Of a DNA stretch of 64,000 nt, positions 8,904-17,952 are shown piece after piece. Every line of letters starts with the position of its first letter. Position 1 is the stretch's first letter. Position numbers and translations under genes: made by a program. The notes under the pieces are model-generated. The model made no database searches. It was given only the letters and a program-made list of their open reading frames with translations, and had not been told where the DNA came from. The stretch is taken from positions 62,001-126,000 of the forward strand of contig JAWMQP010000003.1 of the NCBI GenBank assembly GCA_033283335.1, written 5' to 3'. Source of the DNA: Pseudomaricurvus sp033283335 (lineage in GTDB: Bacteria; Pseudomonadota; Gammaproteobacteria; Pseudomonadales; Cellvibrionaceae).

Positions 8904-9887
8904 TTACATCACTCCGGCGCGGAGGATATCATGCATATGAATCACCCCAATAGCCTGATGACTATCGTCTTCAACCACCAGTGCCGTAATTTTGCGTTCC
9001 TCCATAATGCCCAGGGCCTCGGCGGCCAGCAGGTTGTGGTGTACGGTTTTGGGATTGGAGGACATGACTTCAGCCATGGTGGCTTTACTCAGGTCGGTGC
9101 CCTGGTCGACACTGCGGCGCAGGTCGCCATCGGTGAATACACCCTGTAACTGGTTGTCCTGATTCACAACGGTGGTCATGCCGAAGCCCTTCTCCGTCAT
9201 CTCCACCAGCGCCTGGCTCAGAGGTGTATTGAGGCTGACCCGGGGCACTTCGTGATCCTTGTGCATAATGTCTTCTACCTTCAGCAGCAGCTTGCGTCCC
9301 AAGGCGCCACCCGGGTGGGAGAAGGCAAAATCTTCTGCGGTAAAGCCGCGAGCTTCCAGCAGGGCGACGGCCAGGGCATCGCCCAGCGCAAGGGTGACCG
9401 TGGTGCTGGTGGTGGGGGCCAGGTTGAGCGGGCAGGCTTCGGTTTCAATGCTGATGTCCAGGTGCACGTTGGCGGCCTGGGCGAGGGGGGAATCCGGGTT
9501 GCCGGCCATGCTGATCAGCGGGATGCCCATGCGCTTGAGCATCGGTAGCAGGGTCACCACTTCCGCTGAGGAGCCGGAGTTGGAAATGCCAATCACCACA
9601 TCATCGCGGGTAATCATGCCCAGGTCGCCATGACTGGCTTCGCCGGGATGGACAAAAAAGGAAGGTGTGCCGGTGCTGGCCAGGGTCGCAGCAATCTTGC
9701 TGCCAATATGGCCGGATTTGCCCATGCCGGTGACAATGGTGCGACCGCGGCAATTCAGGATAAGGTCGCAAGCCGCAATGAATGTGTCGTCGATACGGGT
9801 TTGGAGGGCGGCAACCGCTCGGGCTTCAATGTCGATAGTGCGCTTTCCCGCTTGCAGGAGTTGATCGTGATCAGTGGTGTCTTTCAT
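8904..9887 (-). CDS. kdsD: Arabinose-5-phosphate isomerase
   Basis: 327 residues from ATG 9887 (MKDTTDHDQLLQAGKR). An upstream extension of the frame to 10109 has no family resemblance and was dropped. The SIS sugar isomerase domain (about 40-180) contains VTGMGKSGHIGSKIAATLAS and ISNSGSSAEV. Two CBS domains follow (about 210-327). It converts ribulose-5-phosphate to arabinose-5-phosphate, the first step to KDO for LPS. It heads the lptCAB run and is divergent from mlaC. Confidence 0.96.
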   Translation of the reverse strand: MKDTTDHDQLLQAGKRTIDIEARAVAALQTRIDDTFIAACDLILNCRGRTIVTGMGKSGHIGSKIAATLASTGTPSFFVHPGEASHGDLGMITRDDVVIGISNSGSSAEVVTLLPMLKRMGIPLISMAGNPDSPLAQAANVHLDISIETEACPLNLAPTTSTTVTLALGDALAVALLEARGFTAEDFAFSHPGGALGRKLLLKVEDIMHKDHEVPRVSLNTPLSQALVEMTEKGFGMTTVVNQDNQLQGVFTDGDLRRSVDQGTDLSKATMAEVMSSNPKTVHHNLLAAEALGIMEERKITALVVEDDSHQAIGVIHMHDILRAGVM

Positions 9888-10212
9888 GATGTTCTCGACA
9901 AATAAAGGTATCTGGGCGCGTGCTACGGAGGCTTGTCCGTAACCGGGTGGTTCTATGCAATTGTAGTGTTTGGCCGGCACATTATAAGCTAACTTGCACG
10001 GGTGCCGCTGAAGGGTGCAGATGGTATAGTGATGGGCTGGAATTGTCAGCCGCTCTGGTGGACTTTCCGGCGTGGAATACTGTCGAAACAGGGTGTCCCT
10101 CCGGTTCACCCTGGATTCAGGTTGGTGGTGTCAACGTAATTGCATGGCGTCCGGTCGCGATTGGGCTTTTTGACGTAAATAATTTAAGTGTGGATTTGTT
10201 AGGAGACTGTGA
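9888..10212. other. Divergent kdsD/mlaC intergenic region
   Basis: 325 bases with no convincing gene. Related chromosomes carry mlaF, mlaE and mlaD here. A plus frame (9920-10216) overlaps the mlaC start by four bases and ends with WRPVAIGLFDVNNLSVDLL, which faintly recalls the MlaD segment around SPVSIGGV. The match is too short to call a pseudogene. The region must also hold the kdsD and mlaC promoters; I cannot place them with confidence. Confidence 0.4.
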
Positions 10213-10872
10213 GTGAAAGGAGTTGTTCGTTCTGTTGTTGGTGAGCGCCCTGTGAGCGCTGGCCTGATCAGGCTGATGCTGGTCTGGGTGGCGCTGCTGG
10301 GCATGTCAGTTCAGGCCGCGGCCAGTCAGTTCGAGGCGGGTACCCCCCATGCCCTGGTGGAGCAGGTGACCGAGGATGTGCTGCAGCTGGTCGGGGATAA
10401 CAAAGCCCTGTTGGAAGACAATCCGCAGGCTTTCTATGCCGCGATTGGTGAGGTTCTCAATCCCGTGGTGGCATTTGATTACATCGCCAACGGGGTAATG
10501 GGCACCTATGCTCGCCAGGCGAGCCCTGGTCAGCGCGCGCGTTTCAGTGAAAAGTTCCAGACCAACCTGATCAATACCTATGCCAAGGGCATGGCGGTCT
10601 ACGGACAGCAAAAGGTGGTGGTTGTACCGCCAGACAGCCCTGTTGGCGATCAGCGCAAAGTCGGAGTTACCCAAAAAGTGCAGGCGGAAGATGGCGAGCA
10701 CACCGTGGTTTATACGCTGGGTAAAAGTCAGGCGGATAACCAGTGGAAGCTGCTGAACGTCACCATCAATGGCATCAACCTGGGAAAAACTTTCCGCTCT
10801 CAATTTGATCAGGCCATGAAGAAGTCGGGCGATCTGGACGAGGTGATCAATAGTTGGTCGGCCAACGGATAA
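10213..10872 (+). CDS. mlaC: MlaC-type phospholipid-binding periplasmic protein
   Basis: 219 residues from a GTG start preceded by AGGAG at 10201-10205. The signal peptide ends near residue 38 (LLGMSVQAAA). The mature part matches the MlaC/Ttg2D family: NPVVAFDYIANGVMGTYARQASPGQRARF and a C-terminal YTLGKSQADNQWKLLNVTINGINLG, each cut here to its recognisable core. MlaC shuttles phospholipids between the MlaA outer-membrane complex and the MlaFEDB transporter. Unusually, no mlaF, mlaE, mlaD or mlaB is adjacent. The protein itself looks intact, so the transporter is either encoded elsewhere or lost. Confidence 0.92.
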   Translation: MKGVVRSVVGERPVSAGLIRLMLVWVALLGMSVQAAASQFEAGTPHALVEQVTEDVLQLVGDNKALLEDNPQAFYAAIGEVLNPVVAFDYIANGVMGTYARQASPGQRARFSEKFQTNLINTYAKGMAVYGQQKVVVVPPDSPVGDQRKVGVTQKVQAEDGEHTVVYTLGKSQADNQWKLLNVTINGINLGKTFRSQFDQAMKKSGDLDEVINSWSANG

Positions 10873-11094
10873 GGTTGGGCTTTCTTTAGTTACCCTCCTG
10901 TCGTCTATCCCCGGGGGTGCAGTGGCGTGCTCGCTCACTGCTGAGCCCCTGCGAATCCTTAAGTGGCGCTGCCTGACGGGCTTGCTCTCGGCCGAGATGG
11001 CGCCAATCTTCACGTTTTGTCCCTCTGTTAGTGCTTCAGGCGGTCTTTTTCATTAAACTACTGCGCCTTTTGACAGGAATTATGAGGATCGAAT

Positions 11095-11334
11095 ATGCAG
11101 GCCGATGAAATCAAGGCCCTGCTGGAGGCCCAGGTTGCCGACAGCCAGGTGGAAGTGAGTATTGATGGCAGTCACGTTAACCTGATCGTCATCAGTCCCG
11201 TATTTGAGGGGTTGAATCCTGTGAAGAAACAGCAACTCGTGTACGCCGCCCTCAATGAGCAGATCGCCAGCGGCGTCATTCATGCGGTGAATATGAAGAC
11301 TTACACTCCGGAACAGTGGGCTAAAGTTCAGTGA
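11095..11334 (+). CDS. ibaG: BolA-family protein IbaG
   Basis: 79 residues, short BolA fold. It has VEVSIDGSHVNLIVISPVFEG, cut here to its core, and a C-terminal IHAVNMKTYTPEQW, where the conserved His can ligand a [2Fe-2S] cluster with monothiol glutaredoxins. IbaG/YrbA is linked to acid stress, iron-sulfur trafficking and envelope integrity. It stands in its usual place immediately before murA. The mlaC-ibaG gap is 222 bases, where mlaB would normally lie. Confidence 0.95.
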   Translation: MQADEIKALLEAQVADSQVEVSIDGSHVNLIVISPVFEGLNPVKKQQLVYAALNEQIASGVIHAVNMKTYTPEQWAKVQ

Positions 11335-11446
11335 TCTGCGGGTTTTATCAGTGACAGAGGCTTTGTTTGGGTAAACGGGTCTTGCTGATGATATTTTGCG
11401 ATAAATGATTTGCAGCAAGTAATTTTTCTTTCTTGGAACAAACTCC

Positions 11447-12709
11447 ATGGACAAATTAATCATCACGGGTGGTCGTGAGCTTTCGGGCGAGATACGTATT
11501 TCCGGTTCGAAAAACTCCGGACTGCCGATTCTGGCTGCCACGTTGCTGGCCGATTCGCCGATGCATGTTTGTAATCTGCCGCATTTGAACGATATCACCA
11601 CCATGCTGGCGTTGCTGCGCAGTATGGGGGTGGGCGTCACCATTGACGAAAAAATGTGTGTCGAGATCGACCCGGGCACAATCAATGATTTCACGGCGCC
11701 TTATGACCTGGTCAAGACTATGCGGGCATCCATTCTGGTGCTGGGCCCGATCCTGGCTCGGCACGGAGTCGCCAATGTGTCTTTTCCCGGCGGTTGTGCC
11801 ATTGGCAGCCGGCCCGTGGATATCCATTTGCGTGGTCTTGAGGCCATGGGGGCGGAAATTCAGGTTGATGAAGGCTATATTCGCGCCAAATGCAATGGCC
11901 GCCTGAAGGGCGCCCACATCTTTATGGACACGGTGACGGTGGGCGGCACGGAAAACCTGCTGATGGCTGCTGCTTTGGCCGACGGTAAAACCGTGCTTGA
12001 AAATGCCGCCCGCGAGCCAGAGGTGGTGGATCTGGCCAATTGCCTGGTAGCCATGGGGGCCAACATCGAAGGTATTGGCAGTGATACCTTGACGGTATAC
12101 GGTGTTGAGCGTTTGCAGGGGTGTACCTACTCCGTGATGCCGGACCGGATTGAAACCGGTACTTTCCTGACGGCGGCTGCCGCCGCACGCGGTCGCGTCC
12201 TGCTGAAGGATACTGACCCCCACATGCTGGAGGCGGTGTTGCTTAAGCTGGAAGAGGCCGGCGCCCATATGAATACCGGTGCAGACTGGATTGAGCTGGA
12301 TATGAAGGGCAATCGCCCCAAAGCCGTCAGCTTGAAAACCGCGCCCTATCCGGCTTTCCCGACCGACATGCAGGCTCAATTTACCGCTATGAACGCTGTG
12401 GCTGAGGGGACGGGGACGGTGATCGAGACCATTTTTGAAAACCGTCTGATCCAGATTCACGAATTGAATCGTATGGGAGCCAACATCAAGTTGGAAGGCA
12501 ATACCGCGATTGTGACCGGCGTGGAAACGCTCAAGGGGGCCCCGGTCATGGCGTCGGACCTGCGTGCATCTGCCAGCCTGGTGATTGCCGGCATGGTGGC
12601 TCAGGGAGAAACCATTGTTGATCGAATCTACCATATCGATCGTGGCTACGAATGTATTGAAGAAAAATTGCAGTTGTTGGGTGCCAATATTCGCCGGGTG
12701 CCCTCGTAA
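11447..12709 (+). CDS. murA: UDP-N-acetylglucosamine 1-carboxyvinyltransferase
   Basis: 420 residues. MurA adds enolpyruvate from PEP to UDP-GlcNAc, the first committed step of peptidoglycan synthesis. The active-site loop FPGGCAIGSRPVD places the catalytic Cys at residue 117, so the enzyme should be fosfomycin-sensitive by that criterion. The N-terminal GGRELSGEIRISGSKNS is diagnostic. It is followed after 31 bases by hisG. Confidence 0.98.
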   Translation: MDKLIITGGRELSGEIRISGSKNSGLPILAATLLADSPMHVCNLPHLNDITTMLALLRSMGVGVTIDEKMCVEIDPGTINDFTAPYDLVKTMRASILVLGPILARHGVANVSFPGGCAIGSRPVDIHLRGLEAMGAEIQVDEGYIRAKCNGRLKGAHIFMDTVTVGGTENLLMAAALADGKTVLENAAREPEVVDLANCLVAMGANIEGIGSDTLTVYGVERLQGCTYSVMPDRIETGTFLTAAAAARGRVLLKDTDPHMLEAVLLKLEEAGAHMNTGADWIELDMKGNRPKAVSLKTAPYPAFPTDMQAQFTAMNAVAEGTGTVIETIFENRLIQIHELNRMGANIKLEGNTAIVTGVETLKGAPVMASDLRASASLVIAGMVAQGETIVDRIYHIDRGYECIEEKLQLLGANIRRVPS

Positions 12710-12740
12710 GCGAATGCGCAGCGATTAAGCGAAAGATGTT

Positions 12741-13379
12741 ATGACGGATATGTTAACAATCGCGCTCACTAAGGGGCGTATTTTAAAAGAGACTTTGCCG
12801 CTGCTGGCACAGGCCGGTATTGAGCCTCTGGAAGATATCAGCAAGAGTCGCAAACTGATCTTTGCCACCAATCAGGAGCGGGTGCGCCTGCTGATTTTGC
12901 GCGGCAGCGATGTGCCCACTTACGTCAAGTTTGGTTCGGCCGATATGGGCGTTGCTGGTAAGGACACGCTGATGGAAAGCGGCAGCGAGGGCTTGTATGA
13001 GCCGGTGGACCTGGGTATCGCCCGCTGTCGCTTGATGACGGCGGCGGTCAAGGGCGTGAAAACCCCGCCAGGTCGTATCAAGGTGGCGACCAAGTACGTC
13101 AACGTGGCCAAGCAGTACTACGCCGCCCTGGGGCGCCAGGCCGATATCATCAAGCTCTATGGTGCCATGGAACTGGCTCCGATCATGGATTTGGCGGACG
13201 AGATTGTCGATATCGTTGATACCGGCAACACCTTGCTGGCCAACGGCCTGGAGCCGCGTGAGCATATTGCTGACATCAGTTCCAGATTGGTGGTCAACAA
13301 GGCCTCCATGAAGATGAAGCACGAGCAAATTCAGGCCGTGATTGATGCCGTCAGGCAGGCAACTGAGGTGACCGCATGA
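12741..13379 (+). CDS. hisG: ATP phosphoribosyltransferase, short form
   Basis: 212 residues, the short HisG that needs the HisZ regulatory subunit (not in this window). It starts TIALTKGRILKETLPLL and has the PRPP-binding segment EIVDIVDTGNTLLANGL. It catalyses the first step of histidine synthesis. Its stop overlaps the hisD start by four bases (ATGA). The order murA-hisG-hisD is shared with Pseudomonas. Confidence 0.96.
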   Translation: MTDMLTIALTKGRILKETLPLLAQAGIEPLEDISKSRKLIFATNQERVRLLILRGSDVPTYVKFGSADMGVAGKDTLMESGSEGLYEPVDLGIARCRLMTAAVKGVKTPPGRIKVATKYVNVAKQYYAALGRQADIIKLYGAMELAPIMDLADEIVDIVDTGNTLLANGLEPREHIADISSRLVVNKASMKMKHEQIQAVIDAVRQATEVTA

Positions 13380-14686
13380 GCTCTATACGGATTAAGCAGC
13401 TTGATGCCAGGGCGAGCGATTTTGAAGCGCAGTTGCAGGGCTTGCTGGCCTGGGAATCGGTTTCCGACGCGGCCGTCGCTGACACTGTGGCCACGATCCT
13501 GGCCGACGTCAAAGCGGAGCAGGATGCGGCGTTGCTGCGCTACACCAACCGTTTTGACCGTTTGGCGGCAACCTCGGTGGCCGAGCTGGTGATTCCCCGC
13601 GAGCAGCTGCAGGCTTCACTGGAAGCTATCTCGGCTGAGCAGCGCCAGGCACTGGAGTTGGCTGCTGAGCGTGTCCGTCGCTACCACGAGCATCAATTGG
13701 CGACCTCCTGGTCCTATACCGAGGATGACGGTACCGTGCTGGGGCAGCAGGTGACGGCCATGGAACGGGTGGGTTTGTATGTCCCCGGAGGTAAAGCTTC
13801 CTACCCCTCATCGGTGCTGATGAATGCCCTGCCGGCCAAGGTGGCCGGGGTGGATGAGGTGGTGATGGTGGTGCCAACTCCGGACGGTGAAATCAACCAT
13901 ATGGTGTTTGCCGCTGCGGCTATTGCCGAAGTGGATACGGTGATTACTGTCGGTGGCGCGCAGGCGGTTGCCGCTTTGGCTTATGGCACTGAAACGGTAC
14001 CCAAGGTGGACAAGATTGTTGGTCCCGGCAATATTTTTGTTGCTACCGCCAAGCGTTCGGTGTTCGGCACGGTGGCCATTGACATGATCGCCGGTCCGTC
14101 TGAGATTCTGGTGGTGTGTGATGGCAATACCGATCCCGACTGGATTGCCATGGACCTGTTCTCCCAGGCGGAGCACGATGAGCAGGCGCAATCCATTCTG
14201 GTCTGTCCCGATGCGGATTTCCTGCAGCGCGTTCAAGAAAGTGTCGACCGTTTGTTGCCGACACTGGCTCGTGAGGAGATAGCCCGCCAGTCACTGGCTG
14301 AGCGCGGGGCTTTTATTCTGGTGGAGGATCTGGCACAGGCTGTGGCGGTCAGCAACCGGATAGCGCCCGAGCATCTGGAGTTGTCTGTAGAGAATCCCGA
14401 AGAGCTGCTGCCGCTGGTGCGGCATGCCGGTGCGATCTTTATGGGCCGCCATACGGCGGAAGCGTTGGGGGACTATGTGGCGGGTCCAAATCATGTGTTG
14501 CCAACTTCCGGCACTGCGCGCTTTTCATCGCCGCTGGGGGTCTATGATTTCCAGAAGCGCAGCTCCATTATTCACTGCTCACCGCAGGGCGCTTCGCAGT
14601 TGGGTAAGGCGGCGTCCGTGCTGGCCCGTGGTGAATCGCTGGAAGCGCACGCTCGCTCTGCCGAATACCGGATCAGCAGCGACTGA
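13376..14686 (+). CDS. hisD: Histidinol dehydrogenase
   Basis: 436 residues. The last two steps of histidine synthesis, histidinol to histidine with NAD+. Signatures include GLYVPGGKASYPSSVLMN and VDKIVGPGNIFVATAKR, with the zinc-binding EHDEQAQS segment downstream. It is translationally coupled to hisG. In Pseudomonas hisC follows. Here the next gene is a convergent DegS-type protease, so hisC is elsewhere. Confidence 0.97.
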   Translation: MSSIRIKQLDARASDFEAQLQGLLAWESVSDAAVADTVATILADVKAEQDAALLRYTNRFDRLAATSVAELVIPREQLQASLEAISAEQRQALELAAERVRRYHEHQLATSWSYTEDDGTVLGQQVTAMERVGLYVPGGKASYPSSVLMNALPAKVAGVDEVVMVVPTPDGEINHMVFAAAAIAEVDTVITVGGAQAVAALAYGTETVPKVDKIVGPGNIFVATAKRSVFGTVAIDMIAGPSEILVVCDGNTDPDWIAMDLFSQAEHDEQAQSILVCPDADFLQRVQESVDRLLPTLAREEIARQSLAERGAFILVEDLAQAVAVSNRIAPEHLELSVENPEELLPLVRHAGAIFMGRHTAEALGDYVAGPNHVLPTSGTARFSSPLGVYDFQKRSSIIHCSPQGASQLGKAASVLARGESLEAHARSAEYRISSD

Positions 14687-14704
14687 GACGGTCTCTTCTT
14701 TTTG

Positions 14705-14722
14705 GCCCGCGGTAATGCGGGC
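14705..14722. terminator. Small hairpin between convergent hisD and degS
   Basis: GCCCGC (14705-14710) and GCGGGC (14717-14722) form a 6-base stem with a 6-base loop, ending at the degS stop codon. T-rich sequence precedes it on the plus strand and no proper T run follows on either side, so termination is only plausible. Confidence 0.35.
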
Positions 14723-15901
14723 TTATCCGCTGCTGGGTTTTACGCCCAGCACGCCTTTCACGATTACGTGTTCGCCGTTGCGCAACACTTCAATTTCAAT
14801 CTCGTCGCCGGGCCTTCCCTGGGCTACCTGCATCATGCTCAGCCTGCCGTCGCTGACGGTGGCTTCGTTCATTCGCAAGATAATGTCGCCGGGTCGCAAG
14901 CCGGCTTTGTGGGCAGGGCTGTTGTTGTAGATAGCGGTAATGATGATGCCCGTAGGATTGCTCAGGTTAAAAGACTGGGCCAGTTCCGGGGTCATCTGCT
15001 GGGCTTCGATGCCCAGCCAGCCGCGCACTACCTGCCCATAGTTCACCAGATCCTGCATGATTTTGATGGCGGTATCGGAGGGGATGGCAAAACCAATGCC
15101 GACAGAGTAGCCGGTTTTGTCCAGAATGGCGGTGTTGATGCCGAGTAGATTGCCGCGGGCGTCGATCAATGCTCCGCCGGAGTTGCCGGGATTGATGGCG
15201 GCATCGGTTTGAATGTAGTTCTCATAGGTGTTGATGCCCAGACCGTAGCGACCCGTAGCGCTAATGATTCCCTGGGTCACGGTTTGCCCAACCCCAAAGG
15301 GGTTGCCGATGGCCAGTACCACATCGCCGATTTGGGCGTTGGCGGCATCGCCAATGCGGATGGAGGCGAGGTTGTCCAGTTCGATTTTCAGCACGGCCAG
15401 ATCACTTTCCGGATCAGTGCCAACCAGCACGGCCTGGGCCTCACGGCCATCTTGCAGCAACACCAGGATTTCGTCGGCGCCCTCGATGACGTGGTTGTTG
15501 GTCAGCAGGTAGCCCTCTGGGCTGATGATCACGCCGGACCCCAGGGCGGACTGCATGCGCTCTTGCTGTGGCAGGTCGGAGTTGTTGAAAAAGTGCCGGA
15601 ACAGCGGGTCGTCCAGCAATGGGTGACGGCGGCGTTTCAGGGTGGTGCGGGTGTAAATGTTAACGACGGCCGGTGTTGCGCGGTCGACGGCTTCGGCGTA
15701 GGACACGGGGCCGTTCCAACCAACCGCGCCGCTGGGGCTGAGGGTGCCAATGTGAAAACCGTCGCTGACAATGGGTTCGCCGTTGGGTTTGCCGTTTAGC
15801 CAAAACAGGATGCAGAGCCCCAGTAATAAACCGGCGACAACCGGCCAGCCAAGAAAGCGGATCAGGCGCGCTGCGGGCGACGGTGGGCGCGAAGGGGACA
15901 A
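14723..15901 (-). CDS. degS: DegS/AlgW-type periplasmic serine protease
   Basis: 392 residues. An N-terminal membrane anchor (about 13-34) is followed by a trypsin-like domain with catalytic His137 (LLTNNHVIE), Asp167 (DPESDLAV) and Ser241 (NPGNSGGAL). A single C-terminal PDZ domain covers about 285-390. One PDZ plus a membrane anchor marks the DegS/AlgW branch, which cuts the anti-sigma factor RseA/MucA when unfolded porins bind the PDZ domain. The position next to hisD matches algW in Pseudomonas. The N-terminus up to the protease domain is somewhat long and Pro/Arg-rich. Confidence 0.93.
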   Translation of the reverse strand: MSPSRPPSPAARLIRFLGWPVVAGLLLGLCILFWLNGKPNGEPIVSDGFHIGTLSPSGAVGWNGPVSYAEAVDRATPAVVNIYTRTTLKRRRHPLLDDPLFRHFFNNSDLPQQERMQSALGSGVIISPEGYLLTNNHVIEGADEILVLLQDGREAQAVLVGTDPESDLAVLKIELDNLASIRIGDAANAQIGDVVLAIGNPFGVGQTVTQGIISATGRYGLGINTYENYIQTDAAINPGNSGGALIDARGNLLGINTAILDKTGYSVGIGFAIPSDTAIKIMQDLVNYGQVVRGWLGIEAQQMTPELAQSFNLSNPTGIIITAIYNNSPAHKAGLRPGDIILRMNEATVSDGRLSMMQVAQGRPGDEIEIEVLRNGEHVIVKGVLGVKPSSG

Positions 15902-15987
15902 ATGTGCAGCTCCGATTGTCTGGGTGGGTGGGGCAGAGCGGGAATTATAGTGTGGAATGGTGCGCAGTGGCCAGCGTGCTGGTGGTG

Positions 15988-16008
15988 GGCCCGGCTGGCA
16001 GCCGGGCC
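15988..16008 (-). terminator. GC-rich hairpin downstream of yhcB
   Basis: Perfect 9-base arms GGCCCGGCT and AGCCGGGCC enclose a 3-base loop, a few bases past the yhcB stop. There is no T run on either strand, so it may be a Rho-assisted or 3'-protecting stem rather than a classic terminator. Confidence 0.45.
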
Positions 16009-16015
16009 GGCAGGA

Positions 16016-16483
16016 TCAAGTTTGAGGCTTGGGGGTAGGTTGATGCGGGTGAGGCTCAAGGCCGTAGTCTTCGCTCAGTTGCCCCTTGCTGTCAGGGGTT
16101 CTCGGGGCCCAGTCCCGGGGCGGCTGGGTGATGTCGCTCGCTTCGGGCTCGTCGTCGTGGGTCAGTAGCTTGCCGTTGCCCGCATCAATCAGTTGCCGGC
16201 TGAGGTCCGGGTTGCTCAGTTTCAGTGCGCTGTCGGCCAGATGCTGGTGAACTTCTTTGTAGCTCTGGGTGAGCTGATTGACGAGTTTGGAGGTTTCGGC
16301 AAAGTGTTCACTGACATCCTGCTGGTAATCCTTGAGCTTTTCTTCCGCTTGCTTGACGCGACCTTCCAGCTCGCGACTTTGTTTTTCGCCAGGGTGTACG
16401 GACTTGATAACAATGGCGCCTAACGCACCGCCGACCAATAATGCGACAAAGGTGGTGACGATAAGGGTGCTAAGAGTAAACAC
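16016..16483 (-). CDS. zapG: YhcB/ZapG family envelope and division protein (DUF1043)
   Basis: 155 residues from a GTG at 16483, chosen because CAGGAG sits six bases upstream and the protein then begins FTLSTLIVTTFVALLVGGAL, the expected N-terminal membrane helix. The upstream ATG at 16537 would add 18 unlike residues. A coiled coil follows (about 30-95; ELEGRVKQAEEKLKDYQ, LVNQLTQSYKEVHQHL), then a Pro-rich tail. YhcB links cell-wall synthesis, envelope growth and division. It is divergent from zapE, its usual neighbour. Confidence 0.92.
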   Translation of the reverse strand: MFTLSTLIVTTFVALLVGGALGAIVIKSVHPGEKQSRELEGRVKQAEEKLKDYQQDVSEHFAETSKLVNQLTQSYKEVHQHLADSALKLSNPDLSRQLIDAGNGKLLTHDDEPEASDITQPPRDWAPRTPDSKGQLSEDYGLEPHPHQPTPKPQT

Positions 16484-16727
16484 TACGATCTCCTGTCTTG
16501 GTAATGCCGACTGGATACAGTCGGTGTAAGGGGGCATCCGTGTCCAGTTTGCCCCATGACATATGGTTATTTGCTATTATAAGCCCTTTCTTTGTGGCTC
16601 TGCCTCCCATTTATCTTCCGCCCTGGTCGGGTGTGTGGGTGAATTGGCCACTTGCGTGTGGCCTGGTGCGCCGTTAGAGTGTGCGCCAATTGGAAACTGG
16701 TGGTGAGCACAGAGGTTCAGTAAGGTC

Positions 16728-17855
16728 ATGTCAAACACGGGCACCCCGCTGGAGCGGTATCAAAGCGATCTGCAGCGGCCGGGATTTAATTACGACCCGG
16801 CCCAGGAGATGGCGGTAAAGCATCTGCAGGATCTCTATCAGCGCCTGGTTGACGCCAGGGGCCGGGAGCAGGCTGCGGACGGCTTTGGTGGCCGCCTGAA
16901 GGCCCTCTTTGGTGGCAAGCCCAGGCGGGAGTTGCAGCGTGGGCTGTACTTTTGGGGTGGTGTCGGGCGGGGCAAGACCTACCTGATGGACAACTTTTAT
17001 GAAAGTCTGCCATTTCCTGACAAGATGCGCGCCCACTTTCACCGCTTTATGCGACGTGTCCATCAGGAACTGAGGTCCCTGGACGGGCAAAAGAATCCCC
17101 TTGAGGTGGTTGCCGATCGGCTCGCCCAGGAGGCGCGAGTGATTTGTTTTGACGAATTCTTTGTGTCTGACATCACCGACGCCATGATTCTGGGCACGCT
17201 TATGCAGGCCCTGTTTGACCGGGGGGTATCGCTGGTGGCAACGTCCAACATTGTGCCTGACGGGCTCTACAAGGACGGTCTGCAGCGCGCCCGGTTTCTG
17301 CCAGCCATCGAAATGTTGAACCGTCATACCCTGGTGGTCAATGTCGATGGTGGTGTGGACTACCGGCTGCGGGCGCTGGAGCAAGCGGAGCTGTACCATT
17401 ACCCGCTGGATGCCGAAGCCGACGCCAGCCTGCTGCAAAGCTTCGAAAGCCTGGTGCCGGATAAAGAGGAAATTCGTGCTAACGCCGAAATTGAGGTCGA
17501 GGGGCGTCCGATTCTTTCCCGCTTTTTGGCGGACGATGTGGTGTGGTTTGATTTTAAGGCCGTGTGTGATGGTCCGCGCTCGCAAAATGATTACATTGAG
17601 CTGGCGCGTGAATTTCATGCGGTGCTGGTGGCCAATGTACCGGAGCTGGGCCGCGATACGGACGACCAGGCGCGGCGCTTTATTAATCTGGTGGATGAAT
17701 TTTACGACCGTAATGTGAAGTTGATCATCTCAGCCGCCAGGCCTCTGGCCGAAATTTATGTGGGCGGCAAGCTCAATTTCGAATTTGAACGCACCACCAG
17801 TCGCTTGCTGGAAATGCAGAGCCAGGAGTATCTGGCGGCGCCCCACCGGCCCTAG
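16728..17855 (+). CDS. zapE: ZapE, AFG1-like division ATPase
   Basis: 375 residues, AFG1/LACE1 ATPase family. Walker A GGVGRGKT is at 77-84. Walker B ICFDEFFVSDITDAM follows, then the family-typical TSNIVPDGLYKDGLQR. ZapE binds FtsZ and is needed for division under low oxygen or heat in E. coli. It lies 97 bases before rplM, as in other gammaproteobacteria. Confidence 0.95.
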   Translation: MSNTGTPLERYQSDLQRPGFNYDPAQEMAVKHLQDLYQRLVDARGREQAADGFGGRLKALFGGKPRRELQRGLYFWGGVGRGKTYLMDNFYESLPFPDKMRAHFHRFMRRVHQELRSLDGQKNPLEVVADRLAQEARVICFDEFFVSDITDAMILGTLMQALFDRGVSLVATSNIVPDGLYKDGLQRARFLPAIEMLNRHTLVVNVDGGVDYRLRALEQAELYHYPLDAEADASLLQSFESLVPDKEEIRANAEIEVEGRPILSRFLADDVVWFDFKAVCDGPRSQNDYIELAREFHAVLVANVPELGRDTDDQARRFINLVDEFYDRNVKLIISAARPLAEIYVGGKLNFEFERTTSRLLEMQSQEYLAAPHRP

Positions 17856-17866
17856 GTCGGTTGGGC

Positions 17867-17895
17867 TTGTTTTTGCGGGTGTGCATCTGTATACT
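17867..17895 (+). promoter_or_regulatory. Sigma-70 promoter of rplM-rpsI
   Basis: TTGTTT (-35, 17867-17872) and TATACT (-10, 17890-17895) are separated by 17 bases, about 57 bases before the rplM ATG. The leader contains CCCATTTTTCTGGGG, a small hairpin that could be an L13 binding site for autoregulation (inference). Confidence 0.7.
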
Positions 17896-17952
17896 CCGCG
17901 CTCCCATTTTTCTGGGGCAATATGTATTCAACCCGTTTAAGGCAAATACAAC

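Noticed and set aside
10306..11013. 235-residue frame antisense to mlaC
   Set aside because: Mirror of the mlaC reading frame with low-complexity His/Gln content; not a gene.
10873..11094. Possible mlaB (STAS domain) between mlaC and ibaG
   Set aside because: The gap is 222 bases, shorter than a normal mlaB, and no frame shows a STAS DxSG-like motif.
11456..12634. 392-residue open frame on the strand opposite murA
   Set aside because: It is the antisense shadow of a highly conserved gene with strong codon bias; no family resemblance and no ribosome site.
16731..17618. 295-residue frame antisense to zapE
   Set aside because: Shadow of the coding frame; no recognisable motifs.
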